64,000 nt of DNA from Parasphingopyxis marina (GCF_014237875.1 NZ_JACJVJ010000001.1:1042501-1106500); one strand, 5' to 3'; positions 9,705-19,760 are shown, counted from the stretch's first letter. Notes: generated by a model from the letters alone, not told the origin. A program made the numbers and translations.

Positions 9705-12566
9705 ATGAAACGCACATTTTCTCGCGGTCGCATATTCGGTGCCGCAAGCCTCGCGGCACTCGGCGCCGTGCTCTGGAACTCCCCGGCCTATGCGCAGGAC
9801 GAAGCTGCCGAAGAGGCGGCCTCGGCCGATCAGGGATTGATCGTCGTCACGGGCTCCCGCGTCGCACGCTCCGGCTTCAACTCCCCCACGCCGCTGACCG
9901 TCCTTGGCGCGGAACAGCTTCAGCAGAACGGCGATACCAATGTCGGCGAAGCACTGAACAGACTGCCGGCATTCCGTCCGCAAAATAGCGGCGCGGTTGT
10001 GGGCTTCACCCAGGCCAACGCCGGCTCGCTGTTGCTCGATCTGCGTGGCCTCGGTGCGCAGCGGACGCTGGTGTTGATCGACGGCCGGCGTTCGGCGCCG
10101 TCGACGACGCAGGGTACCTTCGACGTCAACCTCACGCCCAGCAACATCATCGAGCGCGCGGAAGTCGTGACGGGCGGCGCGTCCGCGGCCTATGGCTCGG
10201 ACGCCGTTGCGGGTGTCGTAAACCTGATTCTCGACACCGATCTCGAAGGGTTCCGGGCTGAAGGCCAGTTCGGCATTTCGACGTATGGCGACCAGGAAGA
10301 ATATCAGTTTAGCGCCGCCTATGGCAGCGAGTTCGCCGACGGTCGCGGACATTTCGTGGTTGCCGCAGAATATGTCGACAGCGCCGGCATGAATGACTGC
10401 TTCTACTATGATTGGTGCTCTCCAGACGGGACGTCGCTCTATTTTTCGACGAACAATCCGGGCGGGGCGGGCGCGAACGGACAGCCCGCACTGACACTCG
10501 GCTATGTCCATATGGCCAACATGACCGAGGCCGGCCTCATCAAGGACGGCCCGCTGCGTGGCGTCCAGTTCAATCCCGACGGCAGCGTTTCGGACGTGCC
10601 GTTCGAATTCGGGCTCAACGCATCTCCCTTCGCCTTTTTTATGATCGGCGGTTCGGGCAGGATGCTGATTCACGAAAACCTATTGCTCAAGGCACCGTTC
10701 GACCGGCTCTCGACCTTCGCCAATGTCGACTATGAACTCAGCGATTCTATCACCGCCTTCGCGCAAATGACCTATGGCCGCGTCCACGCCGAAGCATATG
10801 GAGCCCAGCCTTTCGACAACACCATTCCCATCACGCGCGATAATGTGTTCCTCCCTGCGGAGATCGCGCAGCGGATGGACACGCTCGGCATCACCTCGTT
10901 CGGGCTCGGCCGTGTTAGCCGCGAGGGAGGGTTGTCCGAAAAGGATGCGCGTCGCACCCATTTCCGGATTACCGCCGGCCTCGACGGTGAACTCGGCGGC
11001 GGCTGGGGTTGGGACGTCTACTACCAATATGGCGAAACCGACAGCAACGAGAGCGCGACCAACAACAGGATCAATGCCAATTTCCGCCGCGCCGTCGATG
11101 CAGTGATGGGCACCAACGGCCAGCCGGTCTGCCGTTCGACTCTTTCGGACCCGACAAATGGCTGCGCGCCGTTCAATCCATTCGGCATTGGCAATGCCTC
11201 GGATGCGGCGGTCGCCTATTCGTTCGGCACCTCGACTTCGGATTTCCATTATGCGCAGCACGTTATCGCGGCAAATATCCGTGGCGATCTCTTCTCCACC
11301 TGGGCAGGCCCGGTTTCGATAGCTGCAGGTGCCGAATATCGCGCCGATACCGCGCGCGGCACGGCCGATCCGATCAGTACGGCAAGCGGCTTTCTCACCA
11401 ATAACGCCGCGCCGATCGACGGCGAGATCTCGGTCGTCGAAGGCTATGCCGAAACGGTCGTGCCGCTGGCCAACGACTTCGTGCTGGCCCGCCGGCTGGA
11501 GCTAAACGGCGCGATCCGCCAGACCCATTACAGCCGCGAAAATTCCCTCAATTCACAGACGACCGTCAATGCCACGACGTGGAAGGTCGGCCTTGTCTGG
11601 GAGCCGATCTACGGCGTTCGCTTCCGCGCAGCGCGTTCTCGCGATATCCGGGCACCCAATATGGTCGAACTGTTCTCGCAGTTGGCGAGCACACAGACCT
11701 TTATCGTCGATCCCGTCACCAACACCAATATCAACGTGACGACATTTACGGGCGGCAATCCGGCGCTCGAACCGGAAAAGGCCGATACCTGGACTGCGGG
11801 TGTCGTGCTTTCGCCCGATCCCTCCTGGCTGGGCGGTGCCAATCTCAGCCTTTCGGTGGATTATTTCGATATCCAGCTGGAAGGCGCAATCGCAACGCTG
11901 GGCGGCCAGACGCTGCTCAACCGCTGTCTCGCCGGTTCAACCCAATTCTGCCAGTTCATCACGCGCGATCCGACCACCAACCTCATTACCCGGCTCGACA
12001 ATGTGAATCAGAATCTCAACGGGCTGATCGCACGCGGTATCGATTTCGAATTCCTGTTCAACACGAACCTCGATGGCCTCTCATTGCCGGGCGAGATCAC
12101 ATTCCGCGCGCTTGCGACCCACAATATCGCGCTGACCACGATCGACAGTTCGGGCACCCGGGTGAACCGGGCGGGCATGAACGGCTTCCCGACGGGCGAG
12201 CAATCGGGCGTTCCGGACTGGACGATCGATACCTCGCTGACATATCGGACCGGGCCGGCGCGGATATCGATCCAGACCCACACGCTTACATCCGGTTTGT
12301 TCAACGTGGGCAATGTTGGGCCCCAGGATCCCGGCTACAATGTGAACCTGCCGAACAGCATCAATGACAATCGGCTTGGCGGCCGAACCTATGTCCATCT
12401 GTCCGCCTCCTATGATGTCACCGACAATTTCGAGCTGTTCGGTTCGATCAACAATATCTTTAACTCGCATCCGTCGCTGGGGCCGACGGCGGTCGCCTCG
12501 TACAACCCGGTGCTTTACGATCCGACAGGGCGTTTTTTCCGGATCGGCGCGCGCGTCAATTTCTGA
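9705..12566 (+). CDS. TonB-dependent outer membrane receptor
   Basis: A 953-residue protein with a signal peptide ending AYAQ. A plug domain follows: LIVVTGSRVARSG, GASAAYGSDAVAGVVNLIL. The long beta-barrel ends in an aromatic residue (RIGARVNF), as outer membrane barrels do. The ATG at 9705 has AGGAG five bases upstream, so the earlier tracked start is dropped. Sphingomonads use many such receptors to take up lignin-derived aromatics and oligomers. The SnoaL partner and neighbouring AraC gene suggest substrate-induced uptake. The ligand is not determinable from sequence. Confidence 0.93.
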   Translation: MKRTFSRGRIFGAASLAALGAVLWNSPAYAQDEAAEEAASADQGLIVVTGSRVARSGFNSPTPLTVLGAEQLQQNGDTNVGEALNRLPAFRPQNSGAVVGFTQANAGSLLLDLRGLGAQRTLVLIDGRRSAPSTTQGTFDVNLTPSNIIERAEVVTGGASAAYGSDAVAGVVNLILDTDLEGFRAEGQFGISTYGDQEEYQFSAAYGSEFADGRGHFVVAAEYVDSAGMNDCFYYDWCSPDGTSLYFSTNNPGGAGANGQPALTLGYVHMANMTEAGLIKDGPLRGVQFNPDGSVSDVPFEFGLNASPFAFFMIGGSGRMLIHENLLLKAPFDRLSTFANVDYELSDSITAFAQMTYGRVHAEAYGAQPFDNTIPITRDNVFLPAEIAQRMDTLGITSFGLGRVSREGGLSEKDARRTHFRITAGLDGELGGGWGWDVYYQYGETDSNESATNNRINANFRRAVDAVMGTNGQPVCRSTLSDPTNGCAPFNPFGIGNASDAAVAYSFGTSTSDFHYAQHVIAANIRGDLFSTWAGPVSIAAGAEYRADTARGTADPISTASGFLTNNAAPIDGEISVVEGYAETVVPLANDFVLARRLELNGAIRQTHYSRENSLNSQTTVNATTWKVGLVWEPIYGVRFRAARSRDIRAPNMVELFSQLASTQTFIVDPVTNTNINVTTFTGGNPALEPEKADTWTAGVVLSPDPSWLGGANLSLSVDYFDIQLEGAIATLGGQTLLNRCLAGSTQFCQFITRDPTTNLITRLDNVNQNLNGLIARGIDFEFLFNTNLDGLSLPGEITFRALATHNIALTTIDSSGTRVNRAGMNGFPTGEQSGVPDWTIDTSLTYRTGPARISIQTHTLTSGLFNVGNVGPQDPGYNVNLPNSINDNRLGGRTYVHLSASYDVTDNFELFGSINNIFNSHPSLGPTAVASYNPVLYDPTGRFFRIGARVNF

Positions 12567-12801
12567 GTTGCCTCGCGGATAGATCGTTGCATGCCATGGC
12601 AGAACTCTTTTTTGCATCTCGAGTTCGAACCACCCACCGCGGGATGGCTGGCAACGATTGAGCGCCGTCCGGTCCGAAACGGCCGGGCGGCGTCTTCGCA
12701 CGGCGCTCCGTAGGCAGGTCCGCGCTGCGTTGACGAGGCAAGGGAAACCGGTATCGTTCGCGGGGAATGGGCCCTGAAGAGAGCCCTTATATGGAGAGGG
12801 T

Positions 12802-13668
12802 GTGGAAAGTCGCGGATCACGATCCGAAGGTTCGGTTGGCTCTCAGAACCTGCATTCGCGAAATGTGGGAGAGCTGACCTTTTGGATGGTCGAGAACTGC
12901 AACCGGCTTACGACCGATCTTGCCGATGTCCTGCCACCAGAGGATTCGCAGGACTATCTAATGATGGTCATGCAGCTTTCGGGCGAAGTCAGGATCGAAA
13001 ATCGCGGCCACACCAACATCCTTCGTCCCGGAACGCTGGGGCTCTATCGGTTCTCCAGAAATTGTGACGCGCTGTACGCTGAGGAGGGCGCCAGGCAACT
13101 CGTCGGCATCGTTCCGCGTCAGGAACTCACAGCGCGAACGCCGAGCATGACGAATATCCTGCAGCGCCAGTTCCCTCATGACAGCGCGGTTTGCTCGCTC
13201 GCTTTCAACTTTCTGACAGGCCTTTATGAAAGCGCCGAGCATCTGGGCATGACAAGGCCGGAAATGTCCGACGTGGCGATCAATCTTCTCCAGGTTGCGA
13301 TCGCCGAGCAGGTCGTGGGCAGCGAGGGGGTTTCCTATCGCGATAAGATCCGGGTGCGCGTCAGGGGATATGTCGACCGCCATATCCATGACCCAAATCT
13401 GAGCGTGGAGAGTGTCGCCGCCGCCATGCGGTGCAGCAGCCGCCACCTTCAGGCGATCTTCGCCGATCAGGAGCCGCTGGGCCGCTACATCTGGCGGACG
13501 CGCCTCGAACGTTGCGCGGCAGTTCTGCGCGAACCTGGCTGCGCGGCCTTGTCGATCACCGAAATCGCTTTCTCGATGGGCTTTTCGAACGCGTCCCATT
13601 TCAGCCGTGCGTTTAAAGCGCGCTTTGGAGCCAGTCCCAAATCCTACCGCGGTTGCGCGCTCCACTAG
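12802..13668 (+). CDS. AraC-family transcriptional regulator (copy 2)
   Basis: A 288-residue protein with the start codon GTG following GGAGAGG closely. The C terminus has two helix-turn-helix units, LSVESVAAAMRCSSRHLQAIF and ITEIAFSMGFSNASHFSRAF. The N-terminal sensor half aligns with the AraC gene at 2046; both carry QLSGE/HLSGE and GTLGLYRFS/SWGLYAFS segments. It lies between the TonB receptor and the MetE-like operon and may control either. The paralogous pair could respond to related inducers. Confidence 0.85.
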   Translation: MESRGSRSEGSVGSQNLHSRNVGELTFWMVENCNRLTTDLADVLPPEDSQDYLMMVMQLSGEVRIENRGHTNILRPGTLGLYRFSRNCDALYAEEGARQLVGIVPRQELTARTPSMTNILQRQFPHDSAVCSLAFNFLTGLYESAEHLGMTRPEMSDVAINLLQVAIAEQVVGSEGVSYRDKIRVRVRGYVDRHIHDPNLSVESVAAAMRCSSRHLQAIFADQEPLGRYIWRTRLERCAAVLREPGCAALSITEIAFSMGFSNASHFSRAFKARFGASPKSYRGCALH

Positions 13669-13800
13669 ATCCGCCAGCAAAAACATCGGCGCGCGGACGG
13701 GCGTTGCCTTGGCGCGGCGATTTGCGTATCAATTCCAAAAGATCAATGAACCGTATCATTAGCTTAATTGAGTCATGTTAAAGAAAGACAGGTGAAGCAT

Positions 13801-14922
13801 ATGAGTCAGAATCCGGTGGCTCCACCCTTCCGCGCAGATCATGTAGGCAGTTTCCTGCGGCCAACCGCGCTTCTAGAGGCCCGTGAAAAGCATGCGGCGG
13901 GGGAAATGGATGCAGATGGGCTACGCGAGGCCGAAGATGTGGCGATCGCCGAGATCGTCCGCCTGCAGGAAGATGTGGGCCTGCGTTCGATCACGGATGG
14001 CGAGTTTCGCCGGAACGCCTTTCACACCGATTTCCTGAGGCATTTGGACGGGGTAGCCATTACGCGCGCACCGAAGCTGCAGATCACCAAGAGCGACGGG
14101 GGGCAGAGTTTTGCGCCGCCGGTCATTACCGTAGTCGACAAGGTGTCACACGGTCACGACGTGGAACGTGCCAATTTCGAGTATCTACAGTCGGTTACCG
14201 GTCAAACGCCGAAGGTCACGATTCCCTCGCCGACGATGCTGCATTTCCGGGGTGGCCGCGAGGCGATTTCGAGCGAAATCTATCCGGACCTCGAAGAATT
14301 CTATGCCGATGTCGCCGCCGCCTATGCGTCCGAACTCCAGAGCCTGGGCGAAGCCGGATGCACTTATGTGCAGATGGACGACACCAACCTCGCCTATCTG
14401 TGCGACACGACGCAGCGCGAAAAAGCGCGCGAACGCGGGCTCGATCCCGACCAGCTTCCGCGCGACTATGCCCGCTTCATCAATATGGCGATTGCCGACA
14501 GGCCCGAAGGCATGGTGACGGCCGTCCATCTGTGCCGCGGCAATTTCCGATCGAGCTGGGCGGCCGAGGGTGGCTATGAGCCGGTCGCCGAAGTGCTGTT
14601 CAACGAGCTGGCGATCGACGCCTATTTCCTCGAATATGACGATGCGCGCTCGGGCGATTTCGCGCCGTTGCGTTTCGTGCCCAAGAATAAGACCGTCGTG
14701 CTGGGCCTGGTTACGACCAAGTTCGATACGATGGAGGATCGCGACGCTATCTTGCGGCGGATCGAGGAGGCGGCGAAATATCTGCCGGTCGAACAGATGT
14801 GCCTCAGCCCGCAATGCGGTTTTTCCTCCACGGTGAAGGGGAACGACATCGCGGTGGAAAGCCAGGCGGCCAAGCTGCGCCTGGTCGTCGAGGTGGCGCG
14901 CGAAGTGTGGGGTACGAACTGA
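13801..14922 (+). CDS. MetE-like (cobalamin-independent methionine synthase family) protein
   Basis: A 373-residue protein matching only the C-terminal catalytic half of MetE, i.e. the YxjG-type short family. The zinc ligands of MetE appear conserved: H-x-C in VHLCRGNF, an acidic residue in FLEYDD, and the late Cys in LSPQCGFSS. FRADHVGSFLRP is the usual N terminus. The ATG at 13801 follows AGGTGA. These proteins transfer methyl or alkyl groups to thiols. In an aromatic catabolic island this could handle methyl groups released from methoxyaromatics, which is inference. It overlaps the next start (TGATG), so the pair is coupled. Confidence 0.82.
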   Translation: MSQNPVAPPFRADHVGSFLRPTALLEAREKHAAGEMDADGLREAEDVAIAEIVRLQEDVGLRSITDGEFRRNAFHTDFLRHLDGVAITRAPKLQITKSDGGQSFAPPVITVVDKVSHGHDVERANFEYLQSVTGQTPKVTIPSPTMLHFRGGREAISSEIYPDLEEFYADVAAAYASELQSLGEAGCTYVQMDDTNLAYLCDTTQREKARERGLDPDQLPRDYARFINMAIADRPEGMVTAVHLCRGNFRSSWAAEGGYEPVAEVLFNELAIDAYFLEYDDARSGDFAPLRFVPKNKTVVLGLVTTKFDTMEDRDAILRRIEEAAKYLPVEQMCLSPQCGFSSTVKGNDIAVESQAAKLRLVVEVAREVWGTN

Positions 14923-15359
14923 TGTCCGACGAGAAAGCCTTGCTGGAAGCGAACAAGGCGGCCGCCGCCGTCTATTACGCAAAACATGCCGAGCCGGTCG
15001 AAGTCTCGATGGCGGCGATTTCGAAGGACGTCATCTATCATGGCCGCGCGGATTCGCCGCCGAGCCTCGATATGTGGATCGAGCGCGAGATACGCTTTCG
15101 CAAGGCGATGAGCGATATCGAAACGACCGTCCACCGCCAGACCGCCGAGGGCGATATGGTCGCGACCCATTGGACCTTGGAAGCCACGCATAGTGGCCGG
15201 CTGATGGATTATGAGGCCAGCGGCAAACGGATCAAGATGGCCTCGATGTGCTTTGATCGCGTCGTCGACGGGCTGGTCGTCGAGCATTGGGGCGTGCGCG
15301 ATTTGCTCAACGTGCTGCGCACGATCGGCGCCGTGGCCAAATTCACGCCGAAAAAATAG
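14922..15359 (+). CDS. SnoaL-like protein
   Basis: A 145-residue NTF2-fold protein whose ATG overlaps the stop of the MetE-like gene (TGATG), indicating translational coupling. Typical features are YYAKHAEPVEV, DVIYHGRAD and the C-terminal KMASMCFDRVVDGLVVEHW. It probably binds or processes the same compound as the MetE-like enzyme. It converges with the AAHS transporter gene. Confidence 0.78.
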   Translation: MSDEKALLEANKAAAAVYYAKHAEPVEVSMAAISKDVIYHGRADSPPSLDMWIEREIRFRKAMSDIETTVHRQTAEGDMVATHWTLEATHSGRLMDYEASGKRIKMASMCFDRVVDGLVVEHWGVRDLLNVLRTIGAVAKFTPKK

Positions 15360-15380
15360 GACTGCCTAGTCCCGGCCGGA

Positions 15381-16724
15381 TCAGGCTTGCCGTTCGGGTG
15401 CTGGCTTGGCGCGGCCTGCAACCAGCATGATCGCCAGCATCCCAACAGCGAAGGCACCGACGATGGAGACCATCGCATAGACGGGGAAAAAGTCGGCCCG
15501 CTCCCAGCCCCGGTCCATCAGCATGCCCGCGGTATAGGAACCGAGTACGCCCCCGAAGCGCCCGATTCCGATCATGAAGCCCAGGCCCGCGCTGCGCATG
15601 GCCGGGGGATAGAAGCGCGTGGCGAGGATCAGCAGGCCGATCCAGGAGCCGACGAGGAAGAAGCTGAGCAGGCACAGCACACCGAGCGGCAGGACAGGAT
15701 CGGAGGGAAGCTCGCCGATGATGAAAATCAGGATCGCGGCGATGACATAGCCGCCGCACACCCACCACAGTGCGTGGCGGGACGAAGCGAGCTTGCCATA
15801 GGCTAACGTGCCCAGTGCCGAACCCAGCGCCATCAGCATGCCGCTGGACATCGCCGTGGTCGATGTGATGCCCGCGTCGATCAGAATTTGCGGGGTCCAG
15901 TTGATCTTGAAATGGGTGCAGAAATAATGGGTCAGGGCTGCGATGCCGAATAGCAATGTGGCGAACATGATCGTGCGATTGGTGAGGAGTTCGCGCAGCG
16001 AGCGGCTTTCATAGCCGCTTGTTTCCGGGAGCGGGAGGCTTTCCACGGGCGGATGTCCCCAGCGTATGAGCATCTTGTTCAGTTTCTCGAGCGCACCGGG
16101 CGGCCGTTTGGCCAAGATAAAATCGAGGGATTCGGGAAGATAATAGAGCCCTACGAGAAAGACGGTCGCGTTGATCGCGGCCCCGAAAAAGAAGATCGCC
16201 TGCCAGCCAAAGGCCGCGATCAACGTGGCGGCGACGGCCGAGCACACCGCCAGGCCCAGCGCAAAGCCGATATGCATGGTCGACGCCAGCAGGTTGCCGA
16301 GCCGGTTGTTCGAATATTCGATGACCAGCACATTGAGATTGGGAAAGATCACACCCACGCCGACGCCCGTCAGGAAGCGCAAGGCGATCAGCTGGGTAAC
16401 ATTTTCCACGAACGGGACAAGCGCCATCGTCACCGCCAGAAACGCGCTCGCCGACAGGATCATCACCCGCCGGCCATAACGGTCCGCGAGCGGCGCCAGC
16501 AGGAACGCTCCCGCCATCGTGCCCAGGGCGAGAACGCCGAACACAACGCCCAGGGTCGACGCCGCCACGCCCCATTCCGAGGAGATGTTGGGAGCGGCAA
16601 ACGCCATCACCGCGCTGTCGAAACCGTCCCCCAAATTGGCAAGGATGCATAGAGCGACGGCAAGGAATTGCTGCCACCGCATCGGCGATTCCTTGAGCAG
16701 TTCCCGGACATCTGTTTGCGGCAT
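15381..16724 (-). CDS. AAHS-family MFS transporter (aromatic acid carrier)
   Basis: A 447-residue carrier with about twelve membrane segments. NLGDGFDSAVMAFAAP in helix 1 (the D-G-x-D motif) and LADRYGRR in loop 2-3 are typical of the aromatic acid:proton symporter family (PcaK, BenK, VanK). It starts ten bases after the ferA-like stop on the same strand, so it is the third gene of the ferB-ferA operon. A hydroxycinnamate or vanillate-type substrate is the simplest guess. Confidence 0.86.
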   Translation of the reverse strand: MPQTDVRELLKESPMRWQQFLAVALCILANLGDGFDSAVMAFAAPNISSEWGVAASTLGVVFGVLALGTMAGAFLLAPLADRYGRRVMILSASAFLAVTMALVPFVENVTQLIALRFLTGVGVGVIFPNLNVLVIEYSNNRLGNLLASTMHIGFALGLAVCSAVAATLIAAFGWQAIFFFGAAINATVFLVGLYYLPESLDFILAKRPPGALEKLNKMLIRWGHPPVESLPLPETSGYESRSLRELLTNRTIMFATLLFGIAALTHYFCTHFKINWTPQILIDAGITSTTAMSSGMLMALGSALGTLAYGKLASSRHALWWVCGGYVIAAILIFIIGELPSDPVLPLGVLCLLSFFLVGSWIGLLILATRFYPPAMRSAGLGFMIGIGRFGGVLGSYTAGMLMDRGWERADFFPVYAMVSIVGAFAVGMLAIMLVAGRAKPAPERQA

Positions 16725-16733
16725 GTCTTCCCG

Positions 16734-18860
16734 CTAGGCCAGCGTGACCAGTGCGTCGAGCACGACCGCCCCTTCGCCCGGGCCCGATGCGGAGAGCGGA
16801 TTGATCTCGATCTCTTTGATCCGGGGATTTGCGCGAATGAGTACGCCCAATCGCGCGACCGTATCGGCGATCGCGTCCAGATCGGCGGGCGGCTGGCCCC
16901 GCGCGCCCTTCAACAGGGCGTAGCCTTTGAGGCCTCTGAGCGCGGCGAGCACGGCCTCGCGATCGCTATCCGCACCAAGCATGGCGACGTCTTTCAGAAC
17001 TTCAATCCAGATACCGCCCAAGCCGACCATAAGGATCGGTCCCCAATCGTCGTCGCGCCGGGCGGAGACGATCAGTTCATGATCGCGTGGCTGCATTGCT
17101 TCGACGAGGATACCGTCGAGCGCGATCTTCGAGGGAAGGGCAGCGACGCGCTGAACCTGCGCCTCGAAGGTCGCAGCGATGTCTTCCGGTTTTTCAAGCC
17201 CGAGCGCAACGGCGCCGATATCGCTTTTGTGCGACAGCGCGGAGGCCTGTGCCTTCATTGCAACCGGCCTGCCGATTTCTGCTGCTGCGGCGACGGCATC
17301 TTTGGCGGACGTTGCCAGCCGGCCTGCTGGGACCGTGAAGCCGGCCGATGCCAGCAGCGCCTTTCCGAGATATTCGGGCAGAACTCCGGAGGTATCGGGC
17401 AGAGCGATCTTGACGGCGTCGTTGCGACGGTCGGTCACTGGCGAATATCGCCCGGCCTCGTGCAGCCGGGCAAGTGCGCGCAACGCCCGGTCTGGCGACC
17501 GAAACAGCGCAATTCCGGCCTCGTGCAACAGGCTCGCAATCTCTGGTGCAATAGCGCTGCTGTCGCCCAGCATCGTATAGACAACCGGCTTTTCGGATCC
17601 GCGGATATGGGGCAGCACGGCTTCGGCCACCTTGAGCCCGAATTCCTGCGTACCCGGCATCAGTGCCATGAGCACCGAGCCGACATTGCGGTCGGCGAGC
17701 AGCGCAGCCGCCGCTTGCCCAGACAGATCTGGTTGCTGTAGCCCCTGCGCGGTGATGTCGAGCGGGTTCGATACATGGGCGAAGTCCGGCAGCAGTGCCG
17801 CGAGCTTTTGCCCGGTCGCGCCTTCCAATATGGGCAGGTCCAGCTTCAGCCGGGCGCACATATCCGCCGCTAGCCCCTTGAAGGCGCCGGATTCCGTCAC
17901 GATCGCTGGGCCCGCCTTGGGCAATGCCGCGGATCGCAGCAAGAGTTCGATTACGTCGCCCATTTCATCGAGCGTTTCGACAAGAATGACGCCGGCTTCG
18001 GTGACAAGAGTCCGCATCACGGCATGGTCGGTGACGAGCGATCCGGTATGCGAGGCTGCGGCTTCCTGTGCACCTTCGCTTTCGCCGGGGTGGATCAGCA
18101 CGATCTGCTTGCCGGATTGCCGGACGGCTTTCGCAAGGGCGAGAAAGCGCTGCGGATCGCGCAACTGCTCGGCGAACACCGCGATGACGCGGGTGGCATC
18201 GTTGGCAGCGGCAAATTCGACGAAATCGTTGATCGACAGCACCGCCTCGTTGCCGGTCGATATCGTGTAGGACACCGGGAGCTCGCGCGCCGCGCAGGAC
18301 AAACGGATATTGCCGACCATGCCACCGCTCTGGCCAAGGATGGCTACTGCGGGCGCTGCGATCTCGGCCGGGCGCTGAACGCCGAAAGAAAGGGGCGTCC
18401 CGTCGATGAAATTGGTCAAGCCGATGCAGTTGGGCCCCAGCAGCGCCAGCCCGCCATCGCGCGCGATCTTCGCAATACGGTCTTGCTCGATCCGGCCTTC
18501 GGCGCCCATTTCGGCAAAGCCGGACGAATAGACGACGGCGGCGCCGATGCCGCGCTCGACGCAGCCGGCCACCGCATCGCCGATACCGGCGCCCGGAATG
18601 GCGAGGATGGCAAGATCGATGTCCGGCGGCAGATCCGTCAGGCTCGTCACGCTTTCGCGCCCGTCGATTTCTCCGCCTTTCCGGCTGACCAGATGGATGT
18701 CGCCGGCAAAGTCGAACCGCTGAAGATTGGCGAGCACCCGGCTACCCGTCGATCCCGGCTTGGCCGAAGCGCCGACAATCGCAATCGATCGCGGCCGCAT
18801 TAGGCGCTGCAACTTGTCTCCCTGCGCATCGTCGATTCCGGCGAGGACATCAGTCTTCAC
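16734..18860 (-). CDS. ferA: Feruloyl-CoA synthetase-like, NDP-forming acyl-CoA ligase
   Basis: A 708-residue fused NDP-forming acyl-CoA synthetase. The N-terminal CoA-binding Rossmann domain has RPRSIAIVGASAKPGSTG. The succinyl-CoA-ligase-like middle holds the probable phospho-histidine in AASHTGSLVTDHAVM. The C-terminal ATP-grasp has GPILMVGLGGIWIEVLKD and IKEIEINPL. FerA of Sphingobium SYK-6 belongs to this unusual family, and the ferB-ferA order is the same here. The GTG at 18860 lies inside the end of ferB (11-base overlap), which I prefer to the long tracked start. The predicted role is activation of ferulate and related hydroxycinnamates to CoA thioesters. Confidence 0.85.
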   Translation of the reverse strand: MKTDVLAGIDDAQGDKLQRLMRPRSIAIVGASAKPGSTGSRVLANLQRFDFAGDIHLVSRKGGEIDGRESVTSLTDLPPDIDLAILAIPGAGIGDAVAGCVERGIGAAVVYSSGFAEMGAEGRIEQDRIAKIARDGGLALLGPNCIGLTNFIDGTPLSFGVQRPAEIAAPAVAILGQSGGMVGNIRLSCAARELPVSYTISTGNEAVLSINDFVEFAAANDATRVIAVFAEQLRDPQRFLALAKAVRQSGKQIVLIHPGESEGAQEAAASHTGSLVTDHAVMRTLVTEAGVILVETLDEMGDVIELLLRSAALPKAGPAIVTESGAFKGLAADMCARLKLDLPILEGATGQKLAALLPDFAHVSNPLDITAQGLQQPDLSGQAAAALLADRNVGSVLMALMPGTQEFGLKVAEAVLPHIRGSEKPVVYTMLGDSSAIAPEIASLLHEAGIALFRSPDRALRALARLHEAGRYSPVTDRRNDAVKIALPDTSGVLPEYLGKALLASAGFTVPAGRLATSAKDAVAAAAEIGRPVAMKAQASALSHKSDIGAVALGLEKPEDIAATFEAQVQRVAALPSKIALDGILVEAMQPRDHELIVSARRDDDWGPILMVGLGGIWIEVLKDVAMLGADSDREAVLAALRGLKGYALLKGARGQPPADLDAIADTVARLGVLIRANPRIKEIEINPLSASGPGEGAVVLDALVTLA

Positions 18861-19701
18861 GGTTATAGCCCTGCAGGCCGGGCTTATAGCTTTTATCGTC
18901 GAGGAACTGTTTGAGCCCCTTGTCGCGCCCGCCTGATTTGTCGGCGAACTTCGTCTGTCCGCCCTTGGCGACGAGATAATCCTCCGCGACATCCCAGCTC
19001 ATATCCGCGACTTTTTTTAGCGCGATCTTGGCGGCATTCAGGACGACCGGGTTCTTCGACAGCAGCTCCAGCGCCAGAGCCCGTGTATGAACGCGCAGTT
19101 CGGACAGCGGCACGGCTTCACAGACCAGCCCCATCTGGGCTGCCTTCTCGCCGGTAAAGTTACGGCCGGTCATGACATAGAGCGCTGCGTCCTGGGGACG
19201 GAGCCTTTCCTGAACGGCCTTGGTCACATTGCCACCGGGGATGATGCCCCAGTTGATTTCGGATAGCCCGAACACGGCTTCGTTTGCTGCGACCGCGAGG
19301 TCGCAGGCCACGAGCGGCGTGAAGGCGCCGCCGAAGCACCAGCCGTTGACCATCGCAATGGTGGGCTTTCCGTAATGCATGAGCTTGCGCCATTGCCACT
19401 CCTGCGCCGTCTGGCGAATCTTGCGCACGCGCGCAGGTGGCAGGCCGTCGGTCTCCCGGAAATATTCCTTCAGGTCCATGCCGGCGGAAAAGGCTTCGCC
19501 TGCTCCGGTCAGCACGACGACCCCGCAACGTTCGTCGACCTCCAGCTGTTCGAGGATTTCGAGCATCTCTGAATTGAGCGTCGGACTCATCGCGTTGCGC
19601 TTTTCCGGGCGGTTCAGCGTTACCCAGGCGATACCTTCGTCAAAGGAAACGTCCACGCAGGACATCGACAAATTCGGACTATCGGCAGATGGGCTGCTCA
19701 T
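18850..19701 (-). CDS. ferB: Feruloyl-CoA hydratase/lyase (enoyl-CoA hydratase family)
   Basis: A 283-residue crotonase-fold enzyme. It strongly matches p-hydroxycinnamoyl-CoA hydratase/lyase: LNRPEKRNAMSPTLN, AGMDLKEYFRE, KPTIAMVNGWCFGG, FGLSEINWGI and the C-terminal KQFLDDKS. These motifs separate Ech/FerB from ordinary enoyl-CoA hydratases. It hydrates feruloyl-CoA and splits it to vanillin plus acetyl-CoA in the cytoplasm. It is first in the ferB-ferA-AAHS operon, divergent from an aldehyde dehydrogenase that could oxidise the aldehyde. Confidence 0.92.
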   Translation of the reverse strand: MSSPSADSPNLSMSCVDVSFDEGIAWVTLNRPEKRNAMSPTLNSEMLEILEQLEVDERCGVVVLTGAGEAFSAGMDLKEYFRETDGLPPARVRKIRQTAQEWQWRKLMHYGKPTIAMVNGWCFGGAFTPLVACDLAVAANEAVFGLSEINWGIIPGGNVTKAVQERLRPQDAALYVMTGRNFTGEKAAQMGLVCEAVPLSELRVHTRALALELLSKNPVVLNAAKIALKKVADMSWDVAEDYLVAKGGQTKFADKSGGRDKGLKQFLDDKSYKPGLQGYNRED

Positions 19702-19760
19702 GGGACGGCTCCGCTCGCTGGGTGAAAGACGCTGAAGTATCTATTCGATTTGATATGAAA

